A stretch of DNA of 64,000 nt from Hofstenia miamia (lineage: Eukaryota > Xenacoelomorpha > Acoela). The notes beneath the pieces were generated by a model. The model did no database searches. It saw nothing but the letters and a program-made list of their open reading frames with translations, and had not been told where the DNA came from. The first letter of the stretch is position 1. Each line of letters begins with the position of its first letter. The stretch lies in assembly GCA_004352715.1 (NCBI GenBank), contig SCFE01000064.1, positions 477,736 through 541,735 on the forward strand, written 5' to 3'. Of the stretch, positions 1 through 14,500 are shown piece by piece. Made by a program: the position numbers and the translations under genes.

Positions 1-341
1 TATATATATATATAACTATTCCAATAAATCGCTATTATTAATTTGAATTAAATTGTTATGAATGATTTAGTATTAAAAATGATAAATAAAATTTTCAATG
101 AAATATTTCTGATGTGGTGAAAAAGGATTTGCGGGTCAATAGTAAGAAAGTGTTTTAGGAGGGGTGGGATTTGTATTATGTCGGTAAATTTTGCAATTTA
201 TGCAATGCAATCTTCTACTGTATTTTTATTAATTTTTTAAATGAAATATTTAAAATGATTTTACTGAGATTCCTGAAAATCGTATGAAAAATATATTTTC
301 AGTGCAGTGGATTTGATATTGAATTTCAAATTTATTTAATA

Positions 342-363
342 CATATATATATATATATATATA
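342..363. repeat. (TA)n microsatellite
   Basis: Short TA dinucleotide run. The first 14 bases of the window are the end of another. TA runs recur throughout the window, often at the edges of mobile elements. Confidence 0.9.
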
Positions 364-639
364 AATGATTTGTATACGAGAAAAAAGTTAATTTTGAACA
401 ATTAAAGCTCATTTCTGTTAGTTGATTCTGCATTGCAATATAGTTTAATATATTATTGATAAACCGTTGTCATGTAGTATCAATTTAATTGCTGCCAAAT
501 GTTTATATGTTTAGTGAAAAAATTATAAACTTTACAATATTAAGTGTGCTTAAACCAAACACAAACCTAATTTATAACTTCTAGCTGTAGGTTTTATATT
601 TAAATTGAAAGTCTATATTCTATTCTTCTAATGATTTAG

Positions 640-693
640 ATGGTAATGATGATCCTCTATATAACAATCAAAATATATTAGATGAAAATCAAG
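640..693 (+). CDS. cassette exon, YNNQ module (copy 1)
   Basis: A 54-bp phase 1-1 exon with acceptor ...atgatttag and donor gtaaatt. It encodes DGNDDPLYNNQNILDENQ, whose first Asp codon is completed by the G of the preceding exon. The Y-N-N-Q core matches the pYxN pattern known to bind Grb2-type SH2 domains and the YxxQ pattern known for STAT3; whether it is phosphorylated is unknown. Same length, phase and layout as the exon at 8400-8453. Confidence 0.6.
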
Positions 694-3600
694 GTAAATT
701 TAATAGCATATACTATATATAGTGACTATTGATTGATTGTATTTCAAAGCAATCTGCTTAATGTAGTTTTCAGAAATTGTTTGCAATTATTATTATCAAC
801 CATTTATTCATAAATACCCAAATATTTTAACAACAAAAAATCTTACTGGTACATAGCAACATGTATAAATTTTACGAAGTGTACATAGTGACATACATAA
901 CTTGCTAAGGGTACATAGCGACAAAGCATAACAATATATATATGTATAGAAATTTACAGACCTGCATTATTTGAATATACTATGAGAGAACTTGCATTTG
1001 GTGTAGAAATGGAGATTCTGTAGTTAAATAATATTTTAAGAATTGCATTCATGCCTTGCATTAATCATTTCCTTTCTCTTTAAGCAAGATTTCATTTTTC
1101 TGGATTTGTCTATATAATATAAATTTTCATTTTATTTAACCTAAGCAAAGAATTAATACTGAAAAAATGTTATATGTTTTTGTACAATATACTATTTTTA
1201 TTTAGAAATGCACATTGTATCTTGATAAATATTGTACTCATGGTTACAATCAATAACTGTAGTTCAAACAACTTTAAGCCTTTTACATTTCCCACAAATA
1301 TTAAACATATAGTTTCTTTCATTGAAAATAAATTGATAATATTTAGAAATGGCTGAGTCCCTCCATTCGTGGGAAGAAGCTTCCTCTGATAAGGATTCTG
1401 AAAAAGGTAATTTTTAATAGCAAAACTATATTTTTTGCATGCATATCTGATTGTAGAAATTTTATCTGTTATATAGATGATTAGTTCATTTAAATCAATG
1501 TATTAATTTAATGCAAATTGACTTTTTGCCATCAAGCCTGGAAATGGGTAAACTTTTCTTGAAGCACCTCACCTGACCAAAAAATTTAATTAATTCTTGA
1601 TACTTGGTGGGTTGTGGTACCTATGTGTTCAAACTAAACAAATAATTTTTCTAGAACGGTTTTAAATCACAACATATTTGTATGTTTTATGATTAATATT
1701 ATAATGGCAAGTTAATGCATTTGTTGTTAATGCAATAAATTGTTAAATTCTTTTCAAATATTTTACTTTTCTACCTAGGCATTGTACTAGTGCTTGATCA
1801 ATCTGTTCAGTGAGTTAGAAATGAACGTAATTAAATGAATCATGTGATTAAATAGAGCATTTTCAACCAATTTGTGTGAAAAATATTGCGTTGATCCTAG
1901 TTTCTAGTTATTCAGTTTTGGCAACTATTAATGGACTCTATTAAGAACTGCAGATATATATATATGTACTAACATAAAGTAGCATCATAGATGCAGCTTC
2001 CATTTCCTTATGAGCCCTAAAGTGTTTAAAATAGTCTTTTTCTTTACTATTGAAATTATATTTATAATAATTATTACAACTCCAATGGAAATATGGTAAA
2101 CATAGTATTTGATCATTTGAACTAAAATATATATGTTCAATTTTAATGAATGTACATCCTTAATGTCAGGTCTTGATCTTACCCACTGTAAATTTGGTTT
2201 CATGAATCTGGCTAATGGACACTTAGTTGTTTACCTAATGAGGCTAGTTGTTTACAATACACAACTTCTTTCCATGCTTGATTATGAGTGGACAGATCAA
2301 TACACTAATTCAGTTCATTTATCTATGTGAACAGAAACTGTCAATTTGCAACAATGCTGTCTATAGAATTATTATGCTATTATTATCACTAATATTATTT
2401 GAATGCTGGCTATATTTATGGAAGTTAATTATACATGCTCAACATGTTTGAAAAAAAAATATTTATATAATTTTTTTATTCTTGGGATAACTCTTACATC
2501 AACACCATTTGGATTGATATTCTAAATATTAGTTCCAAAATTGAGATACTCTATAAAATCAGGATAATTTGACAACCTTAACTACATTTTAAGCATGGTA
2601 AAGAATTTTTTTAAAATTGGAGGTGCACTTACATGTATTAATTATTAATTTGTTAAAAAATAATTGGGCACATAATGTCTTAACACCTCTGCTATACAGG
2701 CAGCATTCAACATTAAAATTTTAGTTCACAATTAAGATCCACAAGGTTTTGTTGTAAGTGAAATGTTATCCTTGTGTTGGCCAAATTCATACAAAAATAT
2801 TGCTGCCATAATTTCTAATTTAGTCATGAATTTTCTAAATTTGAACATATTCATTTTAAATATATTTCTAATTACTTTATGTTTTCACAAAAATAGATAT
2901 TTGTAAGAAGCAGTTATTAAATTAATACATTAAAATTATGCTACATCTGAACAATTCAATGACATAACAATGAAATTTAAGGAAAATTTAAATTGTTCTC
3001 TTGACAAATGCAATATGAAAACTTCAGAAAGATTATAAGCATTTTAATAAAATTTAAAGCTCTATTAAATAATCTAAAGCATAAATCTATAACTGAAATA
3101 TTAAATGTTTCTTGGAGGCGTTTGCAATTTTTTGGCATTGCAATTCAAAATCAGGGGTAATCACCACAGTTAACATGATACCTACTTACAAATATGAAGA
3201 ACTATGGTCTTAGAAGTAGTGAAAGCTTAATTACAACTCTTTTTCAAAAATTTCAAGGAAATTTTTCACTTAACCATGTTAATATTATCCCATGACTTCT
3301 GAAAAACCTTTGCAGTAAAGTTTCAATGTTTAGGCTGGTAATAGAATCATGCTATTAAAAAGCTAACACATTTGGCCTTAAAACTACCTGGGTTAATTGA
3401 CAAATGTATTTATTTATATTTATATTTATATCAATATTTCAAACAAGACTGTCAGTTTTTGTTTCCTCATAATAGAGAATATTGTTTGTTCTAATGATTC
3501 AAGTTTGTTGTGTTTGACATACATCATATTGTAGTATATTTGCATCATATTTGTAAAATAACATTTAGTGTCAAATTAATTATACAATTTGATATTGGTT

Positions 3601-6600
3601 ATTGTACAATTAGTGATTAATATCTCTTAGTAATTTGATTGGTTGCTAATAAGGGGAATTCATTCATGTGCATAAACTTGAATCACAGACATCACTGTAT
3701 CTTTTGATAATTTGTTGTTATTACTCATCACTTTAGAACAAGTGAAAAATGCTGATGATTAATATTTGTAAATAGACAGAAGTTGTTAAATTCTGTTAAC
3801 TTAAGTTTGCTACCCTAGCTTCTAGTTGCTTTTACTTTTTGCTATTAGAAATATCCCCAACTGTATATTTAACTAACTTTTTAATTTAGCATTTTTCAGA
3901 TAATAAATTTTCCTAAATTGCACAGATATTATACTTACTATATTTATTTATATTATGTTATTTATCAGTATAATCAACACTTAGGTTATTACTTTGGGTA
4001 ACAGGTAAGATAACCAGAAGCCTTAAATGGTTGATGGTTAAACTTCTTAGTCTGGGTGATAGTAGGGATAGGCATAAGGACGAGTATAGTTAGGACACAT
4101 GGTTTGCATGTAGCTATAATTGTTGTATTTTCTCTAGTCTAAAAAGGGGTTAAGATTTAGGTTTGAAAATGGTTCATCACTTTGGCCAGAGGTCATGGCA
4201 CTGTAAGAAGAAGTTTGGATTAACTTGTTCTCTGAATACCTATTGTCTTAGCCTATGCAATGAACATGCCTTTGTTTTCTCAATAGATAGAATGACAATC
4301 AGTAACAGTAGTTTAGTTGGTTATTTATTATTTCTAAAGATCGAATTTTTGCTGAGTGTTGCACATGCTTCTACCACAAATCCAGTATTCTACAATATCT
4401 AATGATAATGGCAAATTTATATGTGCTAGCTGTGGGACATTATCTCATCTTTAAAAGAAATGTGGTCTTTAGCAGAACTATATTGACTTAATTTCTTAAT
4501 ACCAGCAACACTTTTCCATTTTCTGTTCCAAGCTTGTTGACAATAATAAGAAACCTCTTTTTGTAGTTGCTGCAAGTATTCTTTCTCTTCTGAAATAGTT
4601 AAGCAGTAATCAAACCATGCTAATATGTAAGTTATTAATCATGATCTCAATTATAAATGTGATGCAATTAAATTTATTTATAGACAAATCCAAGTCTGGT
4701 CAATACCTGGAAGCTACCAAGCCTAATTTTTCAGGTAATCTCAATAAGCAAACTGAATTTACAGTGTTCTGAACAGTCTTGCTAAGTCTCTTTAACATGA
4801 TTCCACAATTTTTCGTTTTGAACCCTTATGTTTTAAGACCAGTTCTAAATAAATCAGTTCCAACATAATTTTACAGAAAAAATACTCTTGATGTTATCTC
4901 TGAATGGCTAAATTGTTCATATCCTAACCAATCATTATTTGCCTAAAAATTTAATACACTCAAAGTGTTTATTAGATCAGATTTAAATTGTTCTGATTGT
5001 GTTGTGGAGAAACAATTCTTGAAGCTCTGTTATGATTTTATTAATATTGGTTGTGAAAAGTCTTTTTAAAAATGAGGAACCTTAACTTTATAAGGATTGT
5101 TCTCTCTATGATCATACAGAAACAGTTGGTTTTTCTCAATGACTAGTTATTTCTAATACTGTTCCTTTAATTTCCTCTATTCTAATTTTCTGAGATTTTA
5201 ATTGCTAGGCATTTTTCATATCCATTTTCATATATTACTTACTTCAACAGTAACATCATTTTATTAACAAAGAACTTGTTAAGTGATTGCATATCTTGTT
5301 CAATTTTACTTTCCCATTATTTTACTCAGCAGCTAAATGTCACAGGTCTGATTCTTTTGATCATGGTTTTCACATTAGTTTTGTCAACCTTGAACTATCA
5401 TAATATCAGATTGCAATTGATTCAAGGTCTGCTTTGATCTGAGGTAACATCATTGACCTTAACCTACTTGCATTTTAATTACTTTGTCTCAATATTCCAT
5501 CTTGTGGCAGAAGTTTTCAACATTCTTATGAAACAGTCCATTCTCTTGATTTTGCTTACATCTTTGGATTTTCTTTCTGCATTAGTTATTTCATTTCTCT
5601 CTTTAAAAAGGACACTATTGGTGATTTTAACCTTCCTGATATTGATTGTGCTTCTCATAGTTCTCCTCATTTATTTGATCACTCAATCATTGACCACTTT
5701 TTTGAAAATTAGTTCAAACAGTTTGATGATTTTCCTACTCACTCTAGTGGCAATACTCTGCATCTAGTTTTTTCTAATCCTGAATTTATTGTTTGTGATG
5801 TAGATTTTCCTTCAATTTCCATCTCTAAAAAAGTTTGTTATGCTTCTTTCAAATTTGATGCCAATCTTATCTCCAATTTTTCCAATTTTGTTGAACAGGA
5901 ATCAGATTAAATTCTCACCCTTGTGAGATCACTTTTTTCTTTTTACTTTGCACAATATTACATAAAATATTGGTATAGTTAATTAATCATTCTTGTCAAT
6001 TGGAAGAATAGGTGCATCCTGATATTGCATTTCTCTTCCTATGCATTTCACCTATGCTCTTCTTTAAACAACTACTGTTATCTTCTAAATACTATCAAAG
6101 ACTTACTTGAATCCATAGAACTTGATAAAGGTATATATACAGGCGTCCCATAACTAAGGTTACACTTGATAGCTCAACTCTGCTTTGTAAGGTAGTAAAG
6201 AGTAGTTCTAATAAACAATATCATAAATAAACTGTATTATCAGATAAAAAACAGCTGCAAATCATAGCAAATCTCAAACACGTGTCTATACATTCAATAT
6301 ATTTTTCATATGATGAAATACTGATGCACAGACTTTCTTGCACAGAGAAATATCTGCATCCATGAATGCAACTTCATATGAAATTTTCAAATGCTAATAA
6401 TAGCAGTTGTTTGGATTAGCAGATCCATTCTATTTGAACACTGCTTTATCTTAGCAAAGCACTCTGTAAAAGAAGTATCTGTCTTAATCAAAAGAGGTCA
6501 ATAAGAGCCTACTTGCTCATTTTGTTGCTGTACTCTTAATGAATCATTTTTTGGACACCTTATATATTTACATCTGAACTATACATGAAACATACCAACA

Positions 6601-8468
6601 TTTGTCCATATATTCCATTTCTTATATATTCCATTTATCTTATTGAGTTAGAAAATTTAAACCTCACCATCAAATATGAATTAATGATAGAAATCTAACT
6701 AAATTATACACAACATTATAGAAAAAGGATATATTCACAAATTCATCAAAATTATCATTAACAAAATTCAAAGTAAATGAAGAAAAAGTGATGCTATTAA
6801 ACATATGTGCCACTATTAAAATCAGCAATTAGTGATCTTAAGTCAACCTCAACTAAATCTTCTGCATATGGAGACTATGACAATGCATCTAATAGTTTCA
6901 ATCTTTCACTTAAAAAATCATTTGTCACACTTAATATTCCAGGGAAAATAACATGGATTTCACAAGTTGTTGCTGTTGCAGACCACCATAAGTTTTACAG
7001 TAATGCACTAAATGATGTATTATGTAGCCTGACTAAAGATAATTGTAGAAATGTCAATTACTTTAATTTAAGCACAACCACAACTTTAATCACAATTCTT
7101 CTCAAGTTGAGCAATTTGCTATTCCTTTAAAACAAGTTTTTACAATCTATTGGGATGGAAAATTATTGCATGAATGTGAAGATTTTCACAAACAAAATAT
7201 TGTTGAACTTGCACATCATGGTTATAATATTAAGCTGTTAGAAACAACTTGTCTGGAAAGCCCAATTGAGATTTTATCAATATAAGGGTAATTAAGAGCA
7301 TGTTTATCAAATTCATGATATGTTTTCAGTAAAATTTTTGACAAAACTGCATCAAATACTGCAAAATTTAGAGGAACATGCATAATAATGAGATTCTTCT
7401 AGGACAATCATTATTGTGGACAGCCTGTTGCCATATGTGCAAAAAGTTAACCTTTCAATTGTAGCAAAGCCATTATTTGGAAATTCCAAGGGACTTAAAA
7501 TGGAATACTTTGAATTAGTGATTCAAACTTGACCTTATTCAACTTTCAAAAAGGTACTTCTCATAAGAATTTAGGGAAAACATCTTGAATGAATATGCTA
7601 AGTCATATATAGCAAGGGATGTTTACAAGGAATTGGTTCAGTTAATTCTTTCATAAAACTGCTTCTCCAAAATTTACTTTTTGTCATGTGGTCTTAATCA
7701 TCAAGCAGGATAGGTATCATCAGCTATATACAGATTGAAATGCTTTTACTCTAAAACCAGTTAGTACTAAATGAAGAATTTCAAAATACTTTTAAGTGGC
7801 TTCATTCTATTGCTGCAGAGGCGGCCATCCAAGACCTAAACTTTTAATTAGTCATGCTGCACAACAGCACAACTTCTAATTCATCAGTGAACACCATTGC
7901 ATCAAATGTTACTATTATGCTAAAACACCATTTATGGTATCTGACAGAATAACTGCAGGCCCTTTCCCTCTGCTCCAATTAGATCAATCTTAAGCAAAAT
8001 ACAAATATTTTATAGCAGAAAATATGTTATAATTTAAAGCCCTTTGAGCAAATTAACTTAAATTCAGTGTGTGAGGTTTTTGTCAACCACCTTTCAATTT
8101 GAAGTGGTAATGGAAACATTCTGGAGTGAAAAGCTTTTGAACAATTCTAATATATCTGCATTGCTTAAGATAACAAGTTAACTAGTTAATGTTACTTAAT
8201 GATTGCTGTACATTTAATGAGTGATACCCATTTTTAATGTTTTATCATATTAATTGCTGCAATAATTTCTGCATGTTCTCATTGGAACATAGTAAAGCTT
8301 ATAAAACAAAGACATGACTAATAAATTTGCACTGTAACTTCAAAATGTATGTATTATAATTCATTGTAATACCCATAATATAACTGCATAATTATTTAGA
8401 TGGCGCTGATGAGCCTGTATATTTCAATCAAATTATCTTAGATGGAAATGAAGGTAAAATTTACTAGC

Positions 8469-8509
<41 letters not shown>

Positions 8510-11500
8510 AAAAATATCTCAATGAAAGGTATAAATCTTTAAAATTGGAGGCTTCACGTGTAGAAGTTTGAATTTCAAACTATACATTATTTCTATTGCA
8601 AATCTAAATGTATTAATTTGCATAACACAGAATGTGGCAGCCAAACACCCTCTCATAACATACAAAAATTTTCATCATGAAATTTTCCAGAATGGTTGTG
8701 CACCTAGCAACCCATAAGAAAATCAATGCACACTCTGAGATTGATTTTCAAAAACCACTTCATTAGCACAAATGGGGATATTTATTTGTCTCCATATTCA
8801 CCTGACCTTAGGTCATGTGATTAATATTTATGGGGTAATTTAAAATGGACGCCATTTTATGGAGAGTAAAATTCAGGATTTACTATTTTTTTAGTAGTGT
8901 ATACATTACAAAGTATTAGCTTTTTGCTTCTATTGTTAACTTTTAACAATAGCTATTGTTTCCTTTATTTATAAATATCAAAATATTTTTATTGCAGCAC
9001 TAGTGTGTAGTGTCTTTAATTTTTCATTTTTTAATATCAATTTCTGCCAACTGCTTTTAAGAATTAAAAAAGCTAAAACTAGCATATATTAAATTTCAGA
9101 ATTTTCCTGCCAAAATTTATCAGTTCCTGCTATTAAAATTTTAAGACAAGCAAGTATATCAAACAATATATTCCCACAAGAAATAATGCTGACACACCTG
9201 AAAACTTATTAAAAAAGGTAAAATCAGTCATTTTTATTGCAATATCCAAGTATTAGTTGATACTGAGCATTATATTTATACATGTCTGTTTGAAATGACT
9301 TACATCCCACAATGTGCATACACAAAGATAACAAAACTTCCAGAAATAATGAGAAAAGAAGGTCAAAATTGGCTGATTGAAATAGTAAGCAAATCACAAG
9401 AAGAAATGCAACTAGAAGACATGCTCCTACAGTCAACAGCAAGAGCGCAAACACCCCACACATAAAGAGAAATCAACAAAATCAATCTTGAGAAGTGGGG
9501 CACCACAACACCCAGTGAATTTTCTTGGGTAGATACAGAGGATGAGAGACTATTAGTCGAGATAACTGTCAGGCATGAACAAAAAGACAATATAGTTCAA
9601 TGAGTATATGGAGAGGTATATGAAAAGATATGAAGTCACTCATAAAACTACTATGCACTGAAGCCTTTACCCAAAAAGAACTAAAACAAATGGTGGAACT
9701 GCAAAATCAGCTCACATTAGATATAGAGTGCATCATATCAAAACTAGTCATTAGACTGGAATCAGCACAAAATCTAATGAAAAATGGTTTAGCAAAATTC
9801 ATTTTAGGAAAATATAAAGAAGGCAAAAAACAACTATCCAGCAACATTTGGTATTGCAACTACATCAAGAATGGAGGCTCATACCAAACAATAGAAAGTC
9901 ATACAATGACATCACTGATACAGTGCACCCCACTGCCTACCATATCTATCCCAATGCTCTTACAAACATGGAGACTAAAGAACAAAAAAGCAGCCAAAGC
10001 AGAATGGCATAAAGAGAGCACATATGTAAACCCACCACTGCAGGCAGAAGGAAAGATCAAAGACAAAAGATACATCAAATCTAAAGAAATGCTGCTATGA
10101 AATGACAATAAAGAAAGAATATACATAGAAGGGACAGTGACACTGTATGACCTCTAAAAGAAGGGGAGCCAATGCACAAACAGATTGGAAAAGTACGCAA
10201 GGAAATAGAGAAATGTACCACAAAGACAGTAATACTCTTCTCAGGAATCAATGACATAGTTTGGGGCAAAATATGTAGTTCAACATACAGTTACTATGAT
10301 GTGATGCAGAGAGTAGAGATAATACCTATGATTTGATTAGGAAAAAACAACCCTGAAGAAATCACAAGAGAAGAAGTGTGAAACTACATAAGCACATTCT
10401 ACAATGAAGCTTCAGGCTCAAATTCACTAAGATTGAGATATGAATTCTTCTACCCCAACACTTCCATACACCCTGACTTAGCACATACCAGTAGATTGGA
10501 TGCAATCATAACACTAATGATCACAATAAAAGGACTACAAAAAGTATTACAAGGAATTCTCCACCAAACCTAATGAATTAAGAAGTATGTGCACAATATT
10601 GAAAGCACTTAAAACCTGTCATTCATCAAACATAAAAAAATGCTCACAATGGAAAAAGATGTAGTCTTGAAATTAATGAAAGATGAGCAATACCACTACC
10701 TCAACCGGGAAATGCTGGAAGCAAACAACCTTATAATAGCCGCAGAATGGTTTATGGAGAGAGAGTGCTTGTCCTTAATTAGCTATGCTGGAGGGGGAGT
10801 GTGGCATAATCAGTGTGTGGTCAAATAAAGAGAAACTAAGGACACAAATAAGACTTGTAGTATAATAATTTTATTATAATGTAAACACATGGTTATTATC
10901 TTTTGATTATTTTGTACAATTTTATACAGTGAAGTTTTGATATTAGTTATATCAGCAAAACAGTTTGACAAAATACCAAATGACGAACTCACACATACTA
11001 ATTAATGCAGACATTGCACAAAATCAGAAGACAAAGAAAAAAATGGAAAATTGTCCACAATGCTAAAGAACAGGTACTTGCTGATTGTTTAATTATTTAC
11101 TAAAAGTTGATATAAATATGCAGTAACAGTTGTGATTGGGATGAATGAATTTTACTGGATTTACCCTGTTATTTTTATTCAGGTTATTTAATTATATTTA
11201 GGGAAAGCTAAACATTTGAGCATGAGAGTAGTATGCAGGTGGTCCCCAGATCCAGCTAAAGGTATTTCTGAGCAGCTGCACAATCCAGCCTTTAAAAAGT
11301 GAGTGCAGCCAGTAGCCAGGACTTCCAATGTGCTCCTAGGTTAAGTTTATGACTAGGGGTTTTTATCTGTTGTAGCTTTCCCATCAATTCATTCACAAAT
11401 AAGACATGTCATTTATAACTCAACATAGGCTATTCCTTTTTAGATCTAAATTCATCAGTCCTAATAACTAAACCTATTATACATACCAGGCGCTTCAGAG

Positions 11501-14500
11501 CCCCAATCACTGCCAGTCAGCTTATATTAAGTACAGTGTTAGTTTAATAGATTATATCTCAACTGACTGACCATTGAATAATTCCTAGTTTCTGCTGATG
11601 GCATTGATTACTCACATGTATCTTAGGCTCTCATGTACACTTATAAATGTAGGGATATTATATGTAAGGACTTAAATTAAGCAAAAGCATTCCAGTTGTG
11701 CTATCATTCTTTATTTACTCAATGACAATAACCAGGGTAATCAGGGCTGTAAAAATAAAAATAAAAATATATTGCCATATCTAAAATAAATAATTTGCTT
11801 TTTTGAAAACAGAAAATAAATTATTTCAAAAATTGTTAGATTATTTCTATTGTTAAACAATTATTTTGCAAACAATTATTTTACAAAGGAGTTAATTGTT
11901 TGGAGATCCCAGAAAGCCTTGTTGACACAGAGGAAAATCTGGCTTTCAAGGTTAACAGGTTCCAGTGGCTTGCAATAGTCAGTATACACAAACTTGGTGC
12001 GGCTGAAGAGATGCTCACATGTTTGCAGTCCCTGGTATCCATTCTAAATTGCCATTGATTTTAGCCCATTTAGCAGTTAGAATACTTTCAGCATAGTTTT
12101 CACTTTTTTCAGCTATTTCAATTTTGTTATGTTCTGCAAGTTTTCTAAACTTCATAACTCATCCACTGTCAGTGTTTTTCCTTGAATAGAGTGTATAATC
12201 CCAATTTCAAACAAAGGGCTGTGTGTAAGACGTCCTTCACCCATACCCAGATATTTATACAAACCTGAATACTGCTCCATGATGTGATCTAACAAAGAAC
12301 AAATCTCAAAAAAATTTATCCATTAATCCTGCAATTTTTTCATTATCAATTCCAGTCATTCTAAATCCGTAATAAAAGATTTGGCTTGAAGGTGTTTGGA
12401 AGGCGATAAAAGAAAAGGCGCAAGTTCACTGTCTTCTTTTTTGATAAATTGTTTGAGTTCAACATACCATTTTAGCATCTCATTTGTAGAAGACCAACAG
12501 GTAGTATTTCTTGTAATTGGTTGTATATTACTATTAACTTGTATTAACTTCAATTAATCCAACACTGTTTAAGTTCTTCCCATGATTTCACTATGGCCTC
12601 TGGCCAACTCCGATCTCTAAATCAATTCAAATCTATGTGCCACCATTGTTGATTGAGTTGTTCCAAGTCCCAGCTCAACAAAGTAATGTATGTGTTCCCT
12701 ATCCTAACTCAGTGCAACCCTCAAGGCTGGATATAACTTACTTAAACTCAATTTGTAATGTGTAATTTTGTACTTCGCAACCTGGCAATGATACTAGCTG
12801 CCTAATAAATATTACTTCAGCTATTACCAAAAACTATTGGCTTTAATTAATATAAATAAACAAAGTAAATAGTTACTTGCAGCTTCCTAAGTTACATTTA
12901 GATAACAATACATGCTCCGTCTATTTATCAGTCTAATTATAGATCACCTAATTAGTCAAGATAATGTAATATAAATATAACCTATAGTAGGCTAACTAGC
13001 CTTATCTCTGAAAGTAAATTATTTGATACATGTGAATGAATGAATTCATAGTCAGCTAAATAGAGAAAATTTCCTATTCATACCCCTAACATAAATGCAC
13101 GTTCATGGCTTGGATCAAGGACCCTTGAATCACTCCGATGTGTGCCCAAGCCACTACTAATGCATCTACCATTTAGCTTGACATGATTTATAAATAAACA
13201 AACTGAATGAAATCTAAAGATAACATTTTCAAAGAATTTACTTCAACAGCTTCCAAATTGATTCTCACTCCATTTATAGTTAAATTCAAAATGTAACTGT
13301 CGTTCAAAATTTGAATTCTATCATCTGCCAAAAATGGCTAAAAATAATAGAAGCATTATTGCCCCCTTTGTTTTGTCAAATTATTCGTCAACAAGTACTA
13401 ATTTGCTATATTGTTTCTTAGTTGCATTTTACAAACATAATGATGATAATTAAATTTAAATTGTTTTTAATCAATAACTAATAATTTGATTTTAATTCTG
13501 ACTAATCATCCAATCTTCTCTTCTTAGCAGCATTATGCTTTGGATTATGCTACATGAAGGTGTTTGGAAGGAAATAAAAGAAAAGGCGCAAGTTCACGGT
13601 CTTCTTTTTCGATACATTGTTCAGTTCAAGGTACTGTTTTAGCATCTCATATGTAGAAGACCAGTGGGTAGTATTTCTTGTAATTGGTCGTAGGTTTTGT
13701 TTTGGTTTGCAGAATTGCAGATTTATGAAAAGTATTTAACTTGATCATAAGATAGTTGATTTTTACCATTAGAGGTTCAAATGGCATCATTACAGAATTA
13801 ACCACCAAAATGAATTGGTGAGATGCATAGTCAATGTATGGCTTACCCAGATCGTTTGCAGCTCTCACATTCACTGGGGCGTTATCTCCCACCAGAAATT
13901 AAACATTTTCAAGTGTTTTCCCAAAAATGGCAAGCGTTTCCACTTAAAATTGCTTGTAGCTCGTGTTTCCCAAATCAGCCTCATCTATAAGTGGTGAAAA
14001 CCCAAGCAAAACGTGTTTAGAAACTTTCCCATTATCACAAGGTTGAAGTACTGGTGTCTGACCAGCCGTCAAAAATTAGTCCAAATTTGTTCAGTAATGC
14101 CAAAGAAATATTGCTGTCTACCTGCTTTGTTGTAAGATCCAAATATGTCATAAATGTAGGTCTAGATATTGGCTTCAATTTAGAATAACGATGGCTAAAG
14201 GGATCTTCCATTAAAGAAAGGACAACCCATCATAATAACCCAGTGTAACCAGCTGAAAATGTTTTTCACTTTATCTGAAACCAGAATGTTAGTAAAATGT
14301 TGGTTACTGCAATCTTGAATTTCCACTAGATAATTATTGTGCTTTTCAAGAATATGGCTCATAAGATTATTATAGCCAGACTTTGGTTTGAGTTTTCTAG
14401 TCATTCCGAGTTGCATTCGTAGATGCCATCGCCTTTTGCAGTGAAATAAAACAATGCAACATTTTGTTTGCAAGAGACATGACCTTCATTCATGTACTGA

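Noticed and set aside
770-850. Exon-like frame after a good acceptor (agttttcag) in the cassette gene
   Set aside because: The only possible donor (ctg|gtacat) is weak, and the encoded piece is unlike the acidic cassettes.
1779-1811. Short exon with strong acceptor (ttctacctag) and donor (gtgagt)
   Set aside because: Its length is not a multiple of three, so it would break the frame kept by all other exons, and the residues are hydrophobic.
5453-5767. Leucine-rich 104-residue open frame resembling a multi-pass membrane protein
   Set aside because: It overlaps the LINE endonuclease fragment in another frame; hydrophobicity comes from T-rich DNA.
6115-6131. 12-bp micro-exon between a TAG acceptor and GTATAT donor
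   Set aside because: It is too short to support by eye and lies in decayed LINE sequence.
9363-10269. Minus-strand open frames rich in Ser and Leu
   Set aside because: They are shadows of the plus-strand Lys/Gln-rich frame of the LTR element.
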